Of a stretch of DNA of 64,000 nucleotides, positions 32,475 to 43,284 are shown in pieces. The number at the start of each line of letters is the position of its first letter. Positions within the stretch are counted from its first letter, which is position 1. The notes beneath the pieces are model-generated. The model was not told the origin of the DNA and did no database searches. It saw only the letters and a list, made by a program, of their open reading frames with translations. The stretch covers positions 9,478,196-9,542,195 of the forward strand of contig JAKSZT010054568.1 of assembly GCA_026826555.1 (NCBI GenBank). Reading direction: 5' to 3'. A program made the translations under genes and the position numbers. Source of the DNA: Tolypeutes matacus (taxonomy: Eukaryota > Chordata > Mammalia > Cingulata > Chlamyphoridae).

Positions 32475-33365
32475 GATTGTGGGAAGATAGCAGAGTAGGA
32501 AACTCTAGGATTAAGTCTTCGCCGGAACAACTATTTTACGGCTCCAGCTTCCAGTAGAACACTGTACAGCATCCAGGGAAGAGCAGGAGGAGGAGGCCAG
32601 CAAATTTTTGTAAAGACCAGTGAATCGCTCCCTCTGTGTGGCAGCTACTGGTGCCCCATCCATCCCTCACTCTTGTGGCAGGCCATTGTGGGCTCCAGTC
32701 CCTAGCTAGCTTGCTGGTGACAGAAAGGGACATGAAAATCCACTAACCCAAGGTCAGGGCTTGGCACGGCCAGTTGCTGGTAATGGCTCTTGATTGTGAC
32801 TTCAGGCTTCTGACTGGTGACTTCAGATCGTGGGTAGCCTAGCTCTGAAGGTGACCACTATTCCAAGCCAACCCCAACAAAGGTGGCTGAGGAGACTTAG
32901 AGACCCACATCTCCTCAGAGCTGCACTGTACAAGCTAAAGGCTGCCTTTTCTGAGCAGTTCAAGAAAGCGCAGCTCTGGGGACCTATAGAAAAATTCCCT
33001 GGCACCCTTCCTCATCCCCTCTCCAGGGCACTTTGGAGCTGGGTCTGTGCCCCAGTCGGGGGTTCCTGGCCCTGTTTCAGTTGGGAAAGACTGACTTGGG
33101 AAACTCCTCTCTGGTGTGCCCCTCCTCCCAGAGTTTGTCCTCTAGGTGAAAGCAGCTTGAGACAACAACAACGCATTGTAAGAAACTATTGAGACAGACA
33201 GCCTGGAAGAGGGAGAAGGTCTGTTTCCTGGGAAATAGAGAGGGTGTTCAAGCATCTGTAAACAGGGGACTCCAGGGTAACAACAAGAGCAAGCCCAGGA
33301 TAAGACACAGGCCCAGAAAAGACAAGGAGGACCCTGCACTTTGCATTCACCTTGCGTAACTTTCC
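32475..33365 (+). repeat. L1 5' UTR
   Basis: Starts gattgtgggaagatagcaga followed by gtaggaaactctaggattaa, corresponding to the mammalian L1 start (ggaagatggcggagtaggaag). GC-rich noncoding leader follows. ORF1 does not follow: sequence jumps at about 33365-33370 into ORF2. Confidence 0.6.
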
Positions 33366-34400
33366 TGATAGGATGGCTGAAATAAAAAGAGGATACTATG
33401 AATAACTGTATGCCAATAAGTTAGATAACCCAGATGAAATGTACAAATTCCTAGAAATACACAAACTACCTACACTGACTCAAGAAGAAATAGAAGTGCT
33501 CAGCAAACCGGTAACTAATAAAGAGATTGAATCAGTAAACAAAAATCTCCCAACCAAGAAAAGCCCAGGACCAGATGGCTTCACAGGGGAATTTTACCAA
33601 ACAATCCAAGAAGACTTGACACCAATCCTGTTCAACGTCTTCCAAAAATTTGAAGAGGAGGGAACATGCCCTAATTCACAAGGCCAATATCACCCTAATA
33701 CTAAAGCCAGATAAACATACTACAAGAAAAGAAAATTTCAGACCATTGGTCCTTATGAATATAGATGCAGAAATCCCCAACTAAATACTAGAAAACCAAA
33801 TCCAACAGCAATTTAAAAGAAATATATACCATGATCAAATGGGATTTATCTGTTGTTTACAGGGGTGGCTCAACATAAGAAAATTAATTATTGTAATACA
33901 CCACATTAACAGATTGAAAGGGAAAAACATATGATGATCTCAACTGATGCAGAAAAGGCATTTGACAAAATCCAGCACCTTCTTAATAAAAATACTTAGA
34001 AAACTAGGAATAGAAGGAAACTTCCTCAATCTGATAAAGAGCATATGTGAAAAGCCAACAACTAACGTCCTACTTAATGGTGAAAGACTGAAAGCTTTCC
34101 CTCCAAGATCAGGAATAAGACAAGGATGCCCACTGTCACCACTGTTATTCAACATTGTACTAGAAGTTCTTGTCATAGGAATTAGGCAAGAAAAAATAAA
34201 TAAAAGGGATGCAAAATTGAAAAAGAAGAAGTTAAACATTATCTTACATGCAGGTAATACTGAAAAATCTACAACAAAGCTCCTATAGCTAATAAATTAA
34301 TTCAACAATTGGCAGGGTACAAGATCAACAACCAAAACTCAGTTGTGATTCTATACACAAGCAATGAACAATCTAATTAGTTAGATTGTTTCAACAGTGA
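33366..34400 (+). pseudogene. Decayed L1 ORF2 reverse-transcriptase fragment
   Basis: Two open pieces survive. 33439-33714 (91 codons) carries the hallmark KSPGPDGFTGEFYQT of the L1 fingers region. 33947-34288 (113 codons) carries GIRQGCPLSPLLFNIVLEVL. The catalytic FADD box expected shortly after is lost (the sequence reads ILHAGNTEK there). A frameshift and stops separate the pieces. It joins the 5' UTR directly, so ORF1 and the endonuclease are deleted. Retains more reading frame than the copy at 24.5 kb, so it is probably younger. Confidence 0.9.
34367..34390. repeat. Perfect 10-bp inverted repeat with 4-nt spacer
   Basis: aacaatctaa, spacer ttag, ttagattgtt. It lies exactly where similarity to L1 stops. 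Confidence 0.85.
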
Positions 34401-34475
34401 CTAAAGTGGACTTTCTTTTTAAGCATACCTATTTTGTTCCTTCTTCTGGAAATAAAACAGATGAAATAAAGGCCA

Positions 34476-35088
34476 TGTGACAGTTTGAGATTATTTTTGT
34501 GAATCCCAAAAAGAGAAAGATTATGTTTGTAAGCATAATCTATTCTTCAGGGTGTGATACCTTTTGATTATATTGGATTCAGTTGAGGGGCCCTTGATTA
34601 AATTACCTGTTAAGATTAGGGCTTTGATTCAACCATGTCAGTAAGGCGTGACTAGGGTTGATTTCCCCATCCCCTTGGTGGGCCAATATAAAAAGAAACT
34701 CACAAGATAGTTTTTCACAGGAAAAGAGCTCTGTCATGTTTGATCCTGGGGCCCCAGGGAGAGATGAGCCATTTTCAGATGACCTTGGGAAGAGAGCCAA
34801 GACTAATATAGAAGTCTGGAAAAAAATGATCCCTATGCCAGGAGGGAGAGGAAGTCCTCAGAGACAAGCCCTGTGCCAGCCTGCAGGAGAGAGAGGAAGC
34901 CCAGAAGGGAGGGCTGAACCCTCGCAGAGTTCAGTGACCATCTTGCTTCAACACGTGGCAACTGACTTTGGTGAGAAAGCAGCCTTGAGTTGGACTCTTT
35001 AGGGCCTTGTAACTCTAAGAGTTTACCCCAAATAAATACCCTTTATAAAGGTTACTTTGCATCAGCACCCCTTTGGCAGACTAATACA
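34476..35088 (+). mobile_element. Solo LTR with 5-bp TSD GGCCA
   Basis: 613 bp from tgtgacagtttgagattatt to gcagactaataca, flanked by ggcca at 34471-34475 and 35089-35093. It contains a polyadenylation-like ccccaaataaatacc near 35030. Ends and TSD length indicate an ERVL/MaLR-type LTR; the sequence differs from the other LTR subfamilies here except at its 3' end. No internal retroviral genes. Confidence 0.9.
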
Positions 35089-35127
35089 GGCCAGTATTTT
35101 TGGTCTGGGTTAAATTCTATCAGAACT

Positions 35128-35308
35128 GGAAGCGGCTGTGGCTCAATCAGTGGGGCTCCCGTTTACCATATGGGAGGCCCCGGGTTCGGTTCCCGGGGCC
35201 TCCTGGTGAAGGCAAGCCCACCCGCACGGCGTGGTTAGCTGACCCAGCGAGCACAAGCAGCAAGGGGGGGATAAATGAATAAATAAATAAAATCTTAAAA
35301 AAAAAAAA
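35128..35308 (+). mobile_element. Young DAS-III-type SINE with 16-bp TSD
   Basis: Body starts ggaagcggctgtggctcaat; B box ggttcggttcc at 35183-35193; tail ataaatgaataaataaat then about 13 A. The 16-bp TSD aaattctatcagaact is at 35112-35127 and, perfect, at 35309-35324. Nearly identical to 56351-56536. Derived from a tRNA gene, transcribed by RNA polymerase III and mobilised by L1. Confidence 0.95.
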
Positions 35309-35324
35309 AAATTCTATCAGAACT

Positions 35325-35889
35325 TTAAAATAATGGGGTAGTGATATAGATAACACCTTCAACTCACAAGGAAATTAGAACAGCTATTTTAATAATAAAA
35401 GACACACCAAGTGATACAACTTTTGTCTTCCCTATAGAAATGAGAAAGAAGTGATTCTTGAATCTTACAAATCTTAAATACAGGAGTAAAATTTTGCAAT
35501 GCATTGCTGAGGACTGGGGGTACTTGCCCCACCCGTGTGTAAACTGAAGTCCAGGACATTTTCATCCATATAAACATGGAAGGTCTTGGGAATGTTCATG
35601 AACAAGTATCATAAGGCTTTGGTCTTTGGCATTCTATGACTCTTCAGTTTAGATACCATATCAGCCTTGTTTGTTTTAGTTTTTAATTAACTGAATTTTG
35701 TTTATATATATTGCCTTCTGTAACCATCAATGGGATATCCTGGAACTTGGCATCTAGAAATCAGTTGCAAATACATAAAACTTTTCTAAGAGACCAGTTG
35801 TTTTTGCTCTTAAAGTTGTCCTTTCGTGTTTCATCATTCTTCTGTTGTATGTGATCATAATTCCCCCTTGGCACGTGTGTACCCTAGAT
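35325..35889. other. AT-rich single-copy stretch, nothing recognised
   Basis: No coding or repeat signature firmly recognised. Confidence 0.35.
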
Positions 35890-35968
35890 TTCAGGGCATC
35901 TCAGTATTCCCACAGTGCTTGGCAATGCCTGCATATCATAGAGTCCCCATTAAACATTGATGAGTGAA
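35890..35968 (+). repeat. L2 3'-end fragment
   Basis: cacagtgcttggcaatgcct, ttaaacattgatgagtgaat match the L2 3' end in sense. Confidence 0.5.
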
Positions 35969-35971
35969 TGG

Positions 35972-36036
35972 CATGAGACTTGCAACGAAAAGGCCTGAGT
36001 TCTAGCCTCAGCTGTCACCTTGGATGAACCTCCCTC
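35972..36036 (+). repeat. MIR SINE, 5' part, split
   Basis: aaaggcctgagttctagcct, cagctgtcaccttggatgaa; it continues after the inserted element at about 36555. Confidence 0.55.
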
Positions 36037-36545
36037 TATATTAGCCAAGTTCCTCTAGAAAGAAGAGCCTAAGGCAAGGATGAAAATGATGATATTTTAT
36101 TGAGAAGTGCAAGGCTATAGCAGTGAGAATGAGAATAAAAGGGAAGCAAACTTATGAAGATAACAGAGCAATGTGTCATGATGCTTCCCCATCATGCCAG
36201 CCACAGATTGTTAGTCAATGTAGTAGGTTGCTCAGAAGGCAAGCTATTCTACTATGGAGGGATTCCCTGGAAGCCTGGCCAGAGAATTTGCACCTCAGAC
36301 CATCCACAGAGGGTAGAAAGGAGAAAGAAGTTATCTGCCTTTATTCTCCCATCTCCCATTTCTCGTTGGTCAAGGGTCATTCCACGAGGAGCTAATGTCT
36401 CCACAGATTGGAGTTTCTGGGGGACAGTTCAGGAAACCAGATGACACCCCATTGCATGGTGCTTCATCCAACTCTGCAAGTGGATGGGAATGGCAGTCTG
36501 AACCACACCAAAGGAGGTGGTTGAGGGAGTCTGGAAATCTGCACA
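36037..36545 (-). mobile_element. LTR-like insertion splitting a MIR
   Basis: Left edge tatattagccaagttcctct followed by agaaagaagagcc resembles the inverted 3' end of the LTRs in this window (ctctggagaaccctgactaataca). A polyadenylation-like attttattgagaagtgcaag follows. The MIR sequence on the two sides is continuous in consensus. TSD not resolved, so boundaries and class are tentative. Confidence 0.4.
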
Positions 36546-36695
36546 GGGTTTGGGAGATTTCTCTTTCTGAATCTCAGTTTTCCTTATATGCAAAACAAGT
36601 ATAATAATAACTATCTCATAACGTCATTGAGTGTATCAAATAAGACAATAGGTGTGAAAGCACTTTATAAACTATGAGCTAGGAGTTTGCCACCG
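36546..36695 (+). repeat. MIR SINE, 3' part
   Basis: tttctgaatctcagttttcc, ttatatgcaaaacaagtata, ataataactatctcataacg, gtgtgaaagcactttataaa follow the MIR 3' half. Confidence 0.7.
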
Positions 36696-37044
36696 TTATT
36701 ATCTAGAGCCAGGCAAGCTATTTCTCATGTCTCCTCCTGAGATACCATGTAGAGCCTAGAGTGAATGATAATGCATTAAATTAGAGCTGACTTGTTCAAA
36801 GCAGCCTCTTAATTGGATCTTCGAATTCAATCTTAAATTATACATGGTGCTAGGTAAGTATACAACTCTTGCTTAATGCAATCCCCTCCTTTCAACCTGG
36901 TCTGCATTAGAGATTTGGAAAAAGTATTCCCCTCCCTGAGGACTTACCTGAGTCATAGACCACCTTCCTCATTGACTTGGCTTTCTGTCAATCAAGGGCA
37001 AATGACATAAAAGGAGTCTGAGAGTAGGGTTTTAAAGGATAATA
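36696..37044. other. Single-copy stretch, nothing recognised
   Basis: No coding or repeat signature firmly recognised. Confidence 0.35.
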
Positions 37045-37138
37045 TAAGTATAATAATGCTTACAATTTTTGAACACCTACTGTGTGCCAGGGAATTTGCA
37101 GCTTATTTATAAATCTTACAAAACCCACAAAAGGTCCT
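37045..37138 (-). repeat. MIR SINE, antisense, left part
   Basis: cacctactgtgtgccaggga and aatcttacaaaacccacaaa match antisense MIR; it continues at 37588 beyond the LTR. Confidence 0.6.
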
Positions 37139-37582
37139 GGTGATGGTGAAGTTCCTGTGTCACCTTGGCGAAGCTATGGTGCCCAGATGTTTGGTTGAGC
37201 AAGCACTGGCCTGATTGTTACTGTGAGGACATTTTGTGGATTTAAATCAAATTGCATCTATGGTTGATTATATCTACAATCAACAAAGGAGATTGTCTTT
37301 GGCAATGAAAGAAGTCTCATCCAATCAGCTGAAGGTCTTAAAGGGAGAACTATTGATTTCAGCAGTCAAAAGGGAGAATTTCCATCTCTTCTTCAGCCAG
37401 CCAGTTTCTTCCGGGGAATTCATTGAAAGCTTCACGGGGGTTTCCACCTTGTGGCCTGCCCTATGGAATTCAGACTTGCCAATCCTCACGGTCACATGAA
37501 CCAATTCCTACAATAAACCTCATAATATTTACATTCTATATTTATAGTATAGCAATCATAATCACATAGTATATTATATACA
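37139..37582 (+). mobile_element. Solo LTR, subfamily 1, with 5-bp TSD GTCCT
   Basis: Flanked by gtcct at 37134-37138 and 37583-37587. Internal sequence parallels 21243-21720 (gtggatttaaatcaaattgc, tctacaatcaacaaaggaga, ggaattcagacttgccaatc). The first two bases read gg instead of TG and the end reads tatatataca-like ca, so it is somewhat aged. It splits an antisense MIR. Confidence 0.85.
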
Positions 37583-37587
37583 GTCCT

Positions 37588-37690
37588 CATCATAGCTATT
37601 TTTAGCCCCATTTCAGAACAAAGCCTATGCAGCCCCTAAGGTCACTCAGCTACTGAGGAGAAGAATCGAGCTTTGAACACACATTTGAAA
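37588..37690 (-). repeat. MIR SINE, antisense, right part
   Basis: agccccatttcagaacaaag, cctaaggtcactcagctact, agaatcgagctttgaacaca continue the MIR begun at 37045. Confidence 0.6.
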
Positions 37691-37860
37691 AGAGGGAGAT
37701 AAGATTGAAGAAATAAGAGAAGGGGAGAAAGAGAGAGGTAGGGGCAAAGGAGGAAATGAGTCAGGGAGGGAGGGAGGAATAAAGGAAGAAGGGGAGGAAA
37801 GAGGGGGAGAGAAAAGGAGGGAGAAAGGGATGGGGAGGAAAGAAAAGGAAAACAGAAACA
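37691..37860 (+). repeat. Polypurine tract (GA-rich)
   Basis: About 170 nt that are almost only A and G on the plus strand, especially 37764-37855 (gggagggagggaggaataaa and similar). Could adopt triplex DNA; no function shown. Confidence 0.8.
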
Positions 37861-38339
37861 GATCTTTTGGGTCTGAATGGCAGAGGAAGGAAGATGTGTG
37901 GCTTGATTAATTTAGTATGTCTCTTGAGAAGAATGTCCCAATGGGAGAAGTCTGTTCTTTACTGGGGCAATGGTTCCCGGGTACACCTCACTAGCATTTC
38001 ACTGTTACCAAGGTCATCTGGTGACTGCACTTCACTCCTTCCCCTTCCCAAACAAAAAAAGTCTCCAGGATCACAATTCTTAAAAGTCTGACCACTTTGG
38101 AAAGCATCTACCCACTCTCCAGGTGACCGGTGGTTTTAAACATGCCTGAACTTAAGGAGTCTTTACCCTGACATGTCTCCTAAATAAAAGCAGGATTCCT
38201 AAAGTTTTGGGGACATAAAATGAGCCTTACACTTTAGGACAAATTATCAAAACCTGGATTAGATGCCCACTATAATACAAAATTCAAACTACTTGCATCC
38301 ATGAAGCAGCTTTGATTTGAAGGTTGCAAATTCAAGGAA
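37861..38339. other. Single-copy stretch, nothing recognised
   Basis: No coding or repeat signature firmly recognised. Confidence 0.35.
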
Positions 38340-38610
38340 AGCTATAGATCTCATAATCTATATAATAAGATTTTTTGTACAAAAAGAAAGTACTGCTAGG
38401 AAAAAAGAGAAAGATGGGACAAATAGAAAACACAAAACAAAGGAGAAAAACCACAACGATGAGTAGTCACAATAAATGTAAAGGGCTAAATTTTCTAGTC
38501 CATAGAATAAGATAATCAGTTTGTTTGTTGTTGGTTTGTTTTAATAAATCCAGTTACATAATGATTACAAGAAGAGATACCTGAGAAGACAGAATACAAT
38601 GTTTTGACTG
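38340..38610 (+). pseudogene. Old L1 ORF2 endonuclease-region fragment
   Basis: gtagtcacaataaatgtaaa, gggctaaattttctagtcca, tacaagaagagatacctgag follow L1 ORF2 (ataaatgtaaatgggctaaa ... ctacaagagatacact). No frame left. An insertion of (gttt)-like sequence lies at 38520-38540. Confidence 0.5.
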
Positions 38611-38979
38611 GGAGCTATAAGGCAAAAGCTAAAGAAATTGTACATAAACATTGTACTCTGGTACCTCTGCTTCACAGAGGAGCAGAAGTTATCAGTTCTG
38701 AAACTGTTTTACATGCATACTGGGGTTGAACAAATAAGTAAATGGATGCTGAATGGTAAGAGCCAAGTTTCTCAGCGTTGGAGAGAAGCAAGACAAGAAG
38801 GCGAGGATGAAACCTGTTACTAGTGGATAAGAGTTGGAGAGCTCAGAATGAGAGCATGGTTTAGCTTAATACATAAATATATGGATGGGGAGAATAGAAA
38901 CAATTATAAATACTTGTGAGTCTATGGGTATACATATATATCTACCCTGCGTCTTTCCGTGAGACGGCCTGAAGCAGGG
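38611..38979. other. AT-rich stretch, nothing recognised
   Basis: No repeat family firmly recognised, though its position between two L1 pieces suggests an inserted or decayed element. Confidence 0.3.
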
Positions 38980-39234
38980 CATGTATTAACTTCCAACACC
39001 AACTACAATTCTGACTCTACCCAGATTTAGGGCAGACCACGCCCATTAAGAACAGTCTTTCCTTTCTTCAGACATCAGCTGCAGCTTCGGGGGGTTCTGG
39101 GCCACCCACACTTTTGACCAATTGGCTACAAATTTGGGCATTCCTACCATCCCTTAAGGTTTGATAATTCTCTAGAACTCAGGAAAAGTCTATATTTACC
39201 ATTATAGTTTTATTATTATAAAAAAAGGAAATGA
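38980..39234 (-). repeat. Possible LTR fragment, antisense
   Basis: attaacttccaacaccaact, ggggttctgggccacccaca, ttgataattctctagaactc, ttaccattatagttttatta resemble the antisense of an old LTR family whose polyadenylation region reads tttattataaaaagg. Boundaries uncertain. Confidence 0.4.
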
Positions 39235-39707
39235 ATCAGAAAAAGCCATGACCAAGCTGGTTTTTTCTTGGGAATGTGGATTGATTTAATATTAGAAAAG
39301 CCTTTCATGTAATTAAAGGATAGTAATCATATGATCATCTCAATAGACTCCTTTTTTAATTCAATAACCTTTAAAACACCTCTTAGCAAACTAGAATTGG
39401 TAGTTATTTTATTAACTTGATAAAAGGATTTATCAAATACTTATAGCAAACACCATATTTAATGGTGAATTATTAAGGACAGAAATAATACAAGGGTGCT
39501 TACTATCAGCATTTCTATTTAATGTTGTGCTGGAAAAGCAAATGGTATAAAAATCAGAAATAAATAGAATTGTGATTATTCCCAGATATTATGATTGCTT
39601 ATAAAGAAGACTCAAGGAAGTTTTAATAAATTATGAGTCCTAATAAGAGAGCTTATCAAGGAAATAAAGTCATTATCCAAAATTTATTTCTATAAGCTAA
39701 CAAGAAG
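39235..39707 (+). pseudogene. Old L1 ORF2 fragment (reverse transcriptase region)
   Basis: ccatgaccaagctggttttt, attagaaaagcctttcatgt, aatggtgaattattaaggac, gcatttctatttaatgttgt follow the L1 reverse-transcriptase region. Frames destroyed. It is interrupted by the LTR at 39708 and resumes at 40118. Confidence 0.65.
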
Positions 39708-40117
39708 TGTGACTTAGTTTGCCAGCCCTGCTATGACAAATACCTCAGGCTGCTTGGCTTTAAGGTTTATTGTCTTACTATTTGGGGGTTGGAAGTCCAA
39801 AACCAAGGCATCGGCAAGCCATGCTTTCTCCTGCATTTGCAGCATTCTCGTGGTGGCTTGCTGGCACTCCTTGGCAGTCCTTGGCGTGTACATGCAGCTC
39901 TGCCTCTGTCACATGGTGATTTCCACCTCCTTCTCTGGCTTTTCGCTGTAGTTTTCTACTCCTCCTACTCAGTCACCTTACAATAGAGATGGAGGAAATC
40001 CTCTCCTGAACTGATAATGTATTCCAAGACCCTGTCTACAAATGGGGTCACTCTCTCAGGACCAGGGCTTAGGGCGTCAGTATGCCTTTTGTGGGAGGCA
40101 AGATCCAATCCCCAACA
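39708..40117 (+). mobile_element. Old ERVL-type LTR inside L1
   Basis: Starts tgtgacttagtttgccagcc, ends aatccccaaca; landmarks ttattgtcttactatttggg, ttggaagtccaaaaccaagg, cttggcgtgtacatgcagct. TG...CA ends, 410 bp, no clear TSD after decay. The layout is that of the MLT2-like LTRs. Confidence 0.65.
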
Positions 40118-41335
40118 AAAGGTTAGAAAATGCAGTTTAAAAATACAACCTAAAAAAGCAACACAAGGCTTTAAAGATCTAGGAATAGATTGAAAATATG
40201 TGAAAGACATGTATGGATAAAAGTATTAGAATATATTGAGGGATACTAAAAATAAAGACCAAAATAAATGGAAAGATATACCACGGTCCCGGATTAGAAT
40301 ATTCAATATCATAAAGAAATTAAATGAGAGTCATTGCAATTCTAATCAAAATAGCAACAGTTTTTTTTTTTTTACTGAACTGAACAAACTGATGCAAAAT
40401 TTGCAATAGTAAATGCAGAGGCCAAAGAATAGTAAAGACACATCTGAAGTGGAAGCTCAAATGGAGAACTTGTTCTACTACAGATGAAGCTTATAATACA
40501 GCTGTAGTAATTAATACAATATATTCATGCTCAGATACTGATGCATAAATGAACGGAGAAAGGTAGAGAGACCAGAAACAGATGCTGACCCTCACGTTGC
40601 AGATCAGTAGCAAAAAGAGGAGTCACGTGATAAAAAGTGCTGGGACCATCGATTAGCCATACAGGAAGAAAAAAACAAAAACAAAAAATGTGAGTCTTTA
40701 TGTCACAGCATATAGAAAAATCCATATCGTGTGGATAAAAGACAAAACTAGAAAACACATAGAGAAGAGGGTAGAATATTTTCATTTTATCCTCAGGCTT
40801 TGGATTTCTTTAAAAAGATAAAGAGCAAACCACAAGGGAGAAGACTGCCAATTTGACTAGATTAGCATTAACAATCTCTACTCATCATAAGGCACTATAA
40901 ATAAAGAGAAAAAACAAGCCAGGAAGATGCTTCTCAGCTAATTAGGTGCTGCTAAATAGTATGAGATACATATTTGCACACATGTGATTGGCAAAATTTT
41001 AAAAGTTTGACAAAATCAAAGGTGGGCAAAGATGTGGACCAATCAGAACTCTCATAAACTGCTACTAGAGGATGTAATAATTGGAAAACAAATGGACAAC
41101 ATCTAGCAAATTGAAGATGTGCATAGAAGCAGTTCTACCAGATATATCCTAGAGAAGGTTTTTGCCAACGTGCATCAGTTGACTATAATAGCAAAGACAT
41201 GTCTATCAACAAGATAATAGATAAACAGCCTGTGATATATTTGTACACTGGAGTACTGTGCACTTACGGAAATTGAATAACTCTATCCGTGTGCATCAGC
41301 ATGGATGAATCCCATTCATGTAATTCTGGGTGAAA
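40118..41335 (+). pseudogene. Old L1 ORF2 3' part and 3' UTR
   Basis: gatctaggaatagattgaaa, gaatattcaatatcataaag, tgcaattctaatcaaaatag, tgatgcataaatgaacggag, gtgctgggaccatcgattag, gtggataaaagacaaaacta, gatgtggaccaatcagaact, cgtgtgcatcagcatggatg follow the L1 ORF2 C-terminal part. Frames destroyed. Confidence 0.7.
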
Positions 41336-41584
41336 AAGACTCTGCACTTCCTTCCTTCCAGCGTCAGCTATCCCTGGAGTGCAGCCACCACAGCCACGGT
41401 GTATGCCTTTTGTCCCTGATCCTTCCTTAATGGTGTCCTCAGAAGGGTCCCGGCCACCCTGGTTCTCACTGGTCACGACAGCCTTGCATCACATGCTTCA
41501 TTTGTTCTGAGACCATCAGCAGGACTTGGTCAAGCATTCATAATTCCTCCTCAAAGCCAGAAGTGAATTCTCTGCATATCAGGC

Positions 41585-42040
41585 TGTTGAAAACAATAGC
41601 TCAAATGTGCCATGCTTTGCACTGAGTGTGCACACACCTTCCTTGGAGCAGACATAGCTGGCCACCTCGCTTCAATGGTCGGCAGGACTGGCCACCTCAT
41701 TGTAACCTCGCGCTTCTCTCTTGCATCTGCCTTTCCTCACATAGCTCTCTTCCTTATCTTGTGCAAGGACCATAGCTTCCATCAGCAATAGAGCCTTTTT
41801 CCCTGCATAAAAGGACGGCGAGGTGGTTCACATGCACAAGGCTGAGAATCGCTTGGTGTCAACTAAGAGTCACTTGGTTTTGTGAGTGGGACTGAGAGCT
41901 TCCCTTGCTTGTTCGGAGGGACTGAGGTTGCTTTGCTTTCGCGTTGTGTTCTGTGCACTGATCAGGGAGGTTTCTGGAGGACCGTGTTCTGGATTCCTCC
42001 GACTGCAGAATCCGTTTCTGGTACAAGGTGCTGCGGGGAC
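41585..42040 (+). mobile_element. Possible LTR (unidentified family)
   Basis: Begins tgttgaaaacaatagctcaa and could end gtgctgcggggaca. A TATA-like ctgcataaaaggacgg at about 41804-41819 is followed by the kind of GT-rich sequence (cttggttttgtgagtgggac) seen in R-U5. No TSD was found and the 5' end is arbitrary, so this is tentative. Confidence 0.3.
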
Positions 42041-43284
42041 ACTTAACAGGAAGTTGTTATTAACTGAGTTGATATTTGCATTCCTTTTTCCTGAAAGTTG
42101 CTGGTCAAGTATAACATAAACAATCTATATTTATTCTGACATATAGATAGATACAAGGGGTGTTCACTAACCAAGGATAATGGGCTTATCGAAAAAGACA
42201 CGTCTAAAGTGATTTAACTAAACATAGGGATATCATTCTAAATATTACAGAAAAAGAAGTTTTGGTTGCAAATTATCTTAAAAAATAAAGCAAAGGCTAA
42301 AATACATTCTTAATCTCACATTTAACCACATTTAGGTTATATCTGTAACACTGAGATAAAACCTTAAATTTGAGGGGGCATAGTTTTTATCCTGCAAAGT
42401 TGTATAATAGCACACTACGAAATGTTTCAGTTCATATTTGGATTTCACAGCATCATAATAAAGATTTTATTTTGCAAATAAAGTCCAGGATTTCATTAAT
42501 TTTCTCAAGGGGCTTTGATGTTTAAATCAATCTCCTTTGAACACCTATCCTGTCTGTCTTTTTTTCTATTTTCTCTTCTGTGTTTTAACTGGTCCGTCTC
42601 TGTCAGTTACTAAGTCGGCAATAGCTTTTAAGCACAATAAGTACTTAATATCTAAAACATAGCAAAAGATTAATAATGTTAAAACAATGGGTAGGGATAT
42701 AGATGTTAATGTTAAGTTGGGAAAGACATTTAAATTAATTTTATAAACAGGCATTACTGTTTGAAAGCTGTTCCTTCTTTGAGACTACATAACTGTGAAG
42801 GTCCAGACGACCTACTTGGCACTGACAATGAGGAACACATTTATATGATACATAATTATGCTATATATGTGAATTATACCTATTATACGCATATGCATTT
42901 ATCAATGAAATTAGTTTAAAGTGTATATTTCTGTGGTGAATTCCTGTAATTGGACATTTCCCAATTGCACTTTCAATGGTGGTAACACTGTGACATTTTC
43001 CAGAGAGGGTTCCCAAACTCTTTCTCTGAACAGCAGTCCAGTGTCATTTGCTGACTCAGATACCACATCAAACTCCCACTTAGAGACAAAATACAAAGTC
43101 AGTACAAAACATGTTGACTCTAACTCCAGAACTACCTACCTGTCCTAAAACCTTGCTTTTCTTTCTTGGACCCCATTTTATTATTAGAGTGTCAGTTCTT
43201 TTGCATCAGAGCAAACAAGGCACTACATCAGAGTTGTCAAAACTATTAGGTCTGGAACTAAGAGACTTCGGTAAATGTCGTAAT
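42041..43284. other. AT-rich single-copy stretch, nothing recognised
   Basis: No coding or repeat signature recognised across about 1.2 kb. Antiparallel frames at 42911-43148 (61 and 75 codons) look random. Confidence 0.35.
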
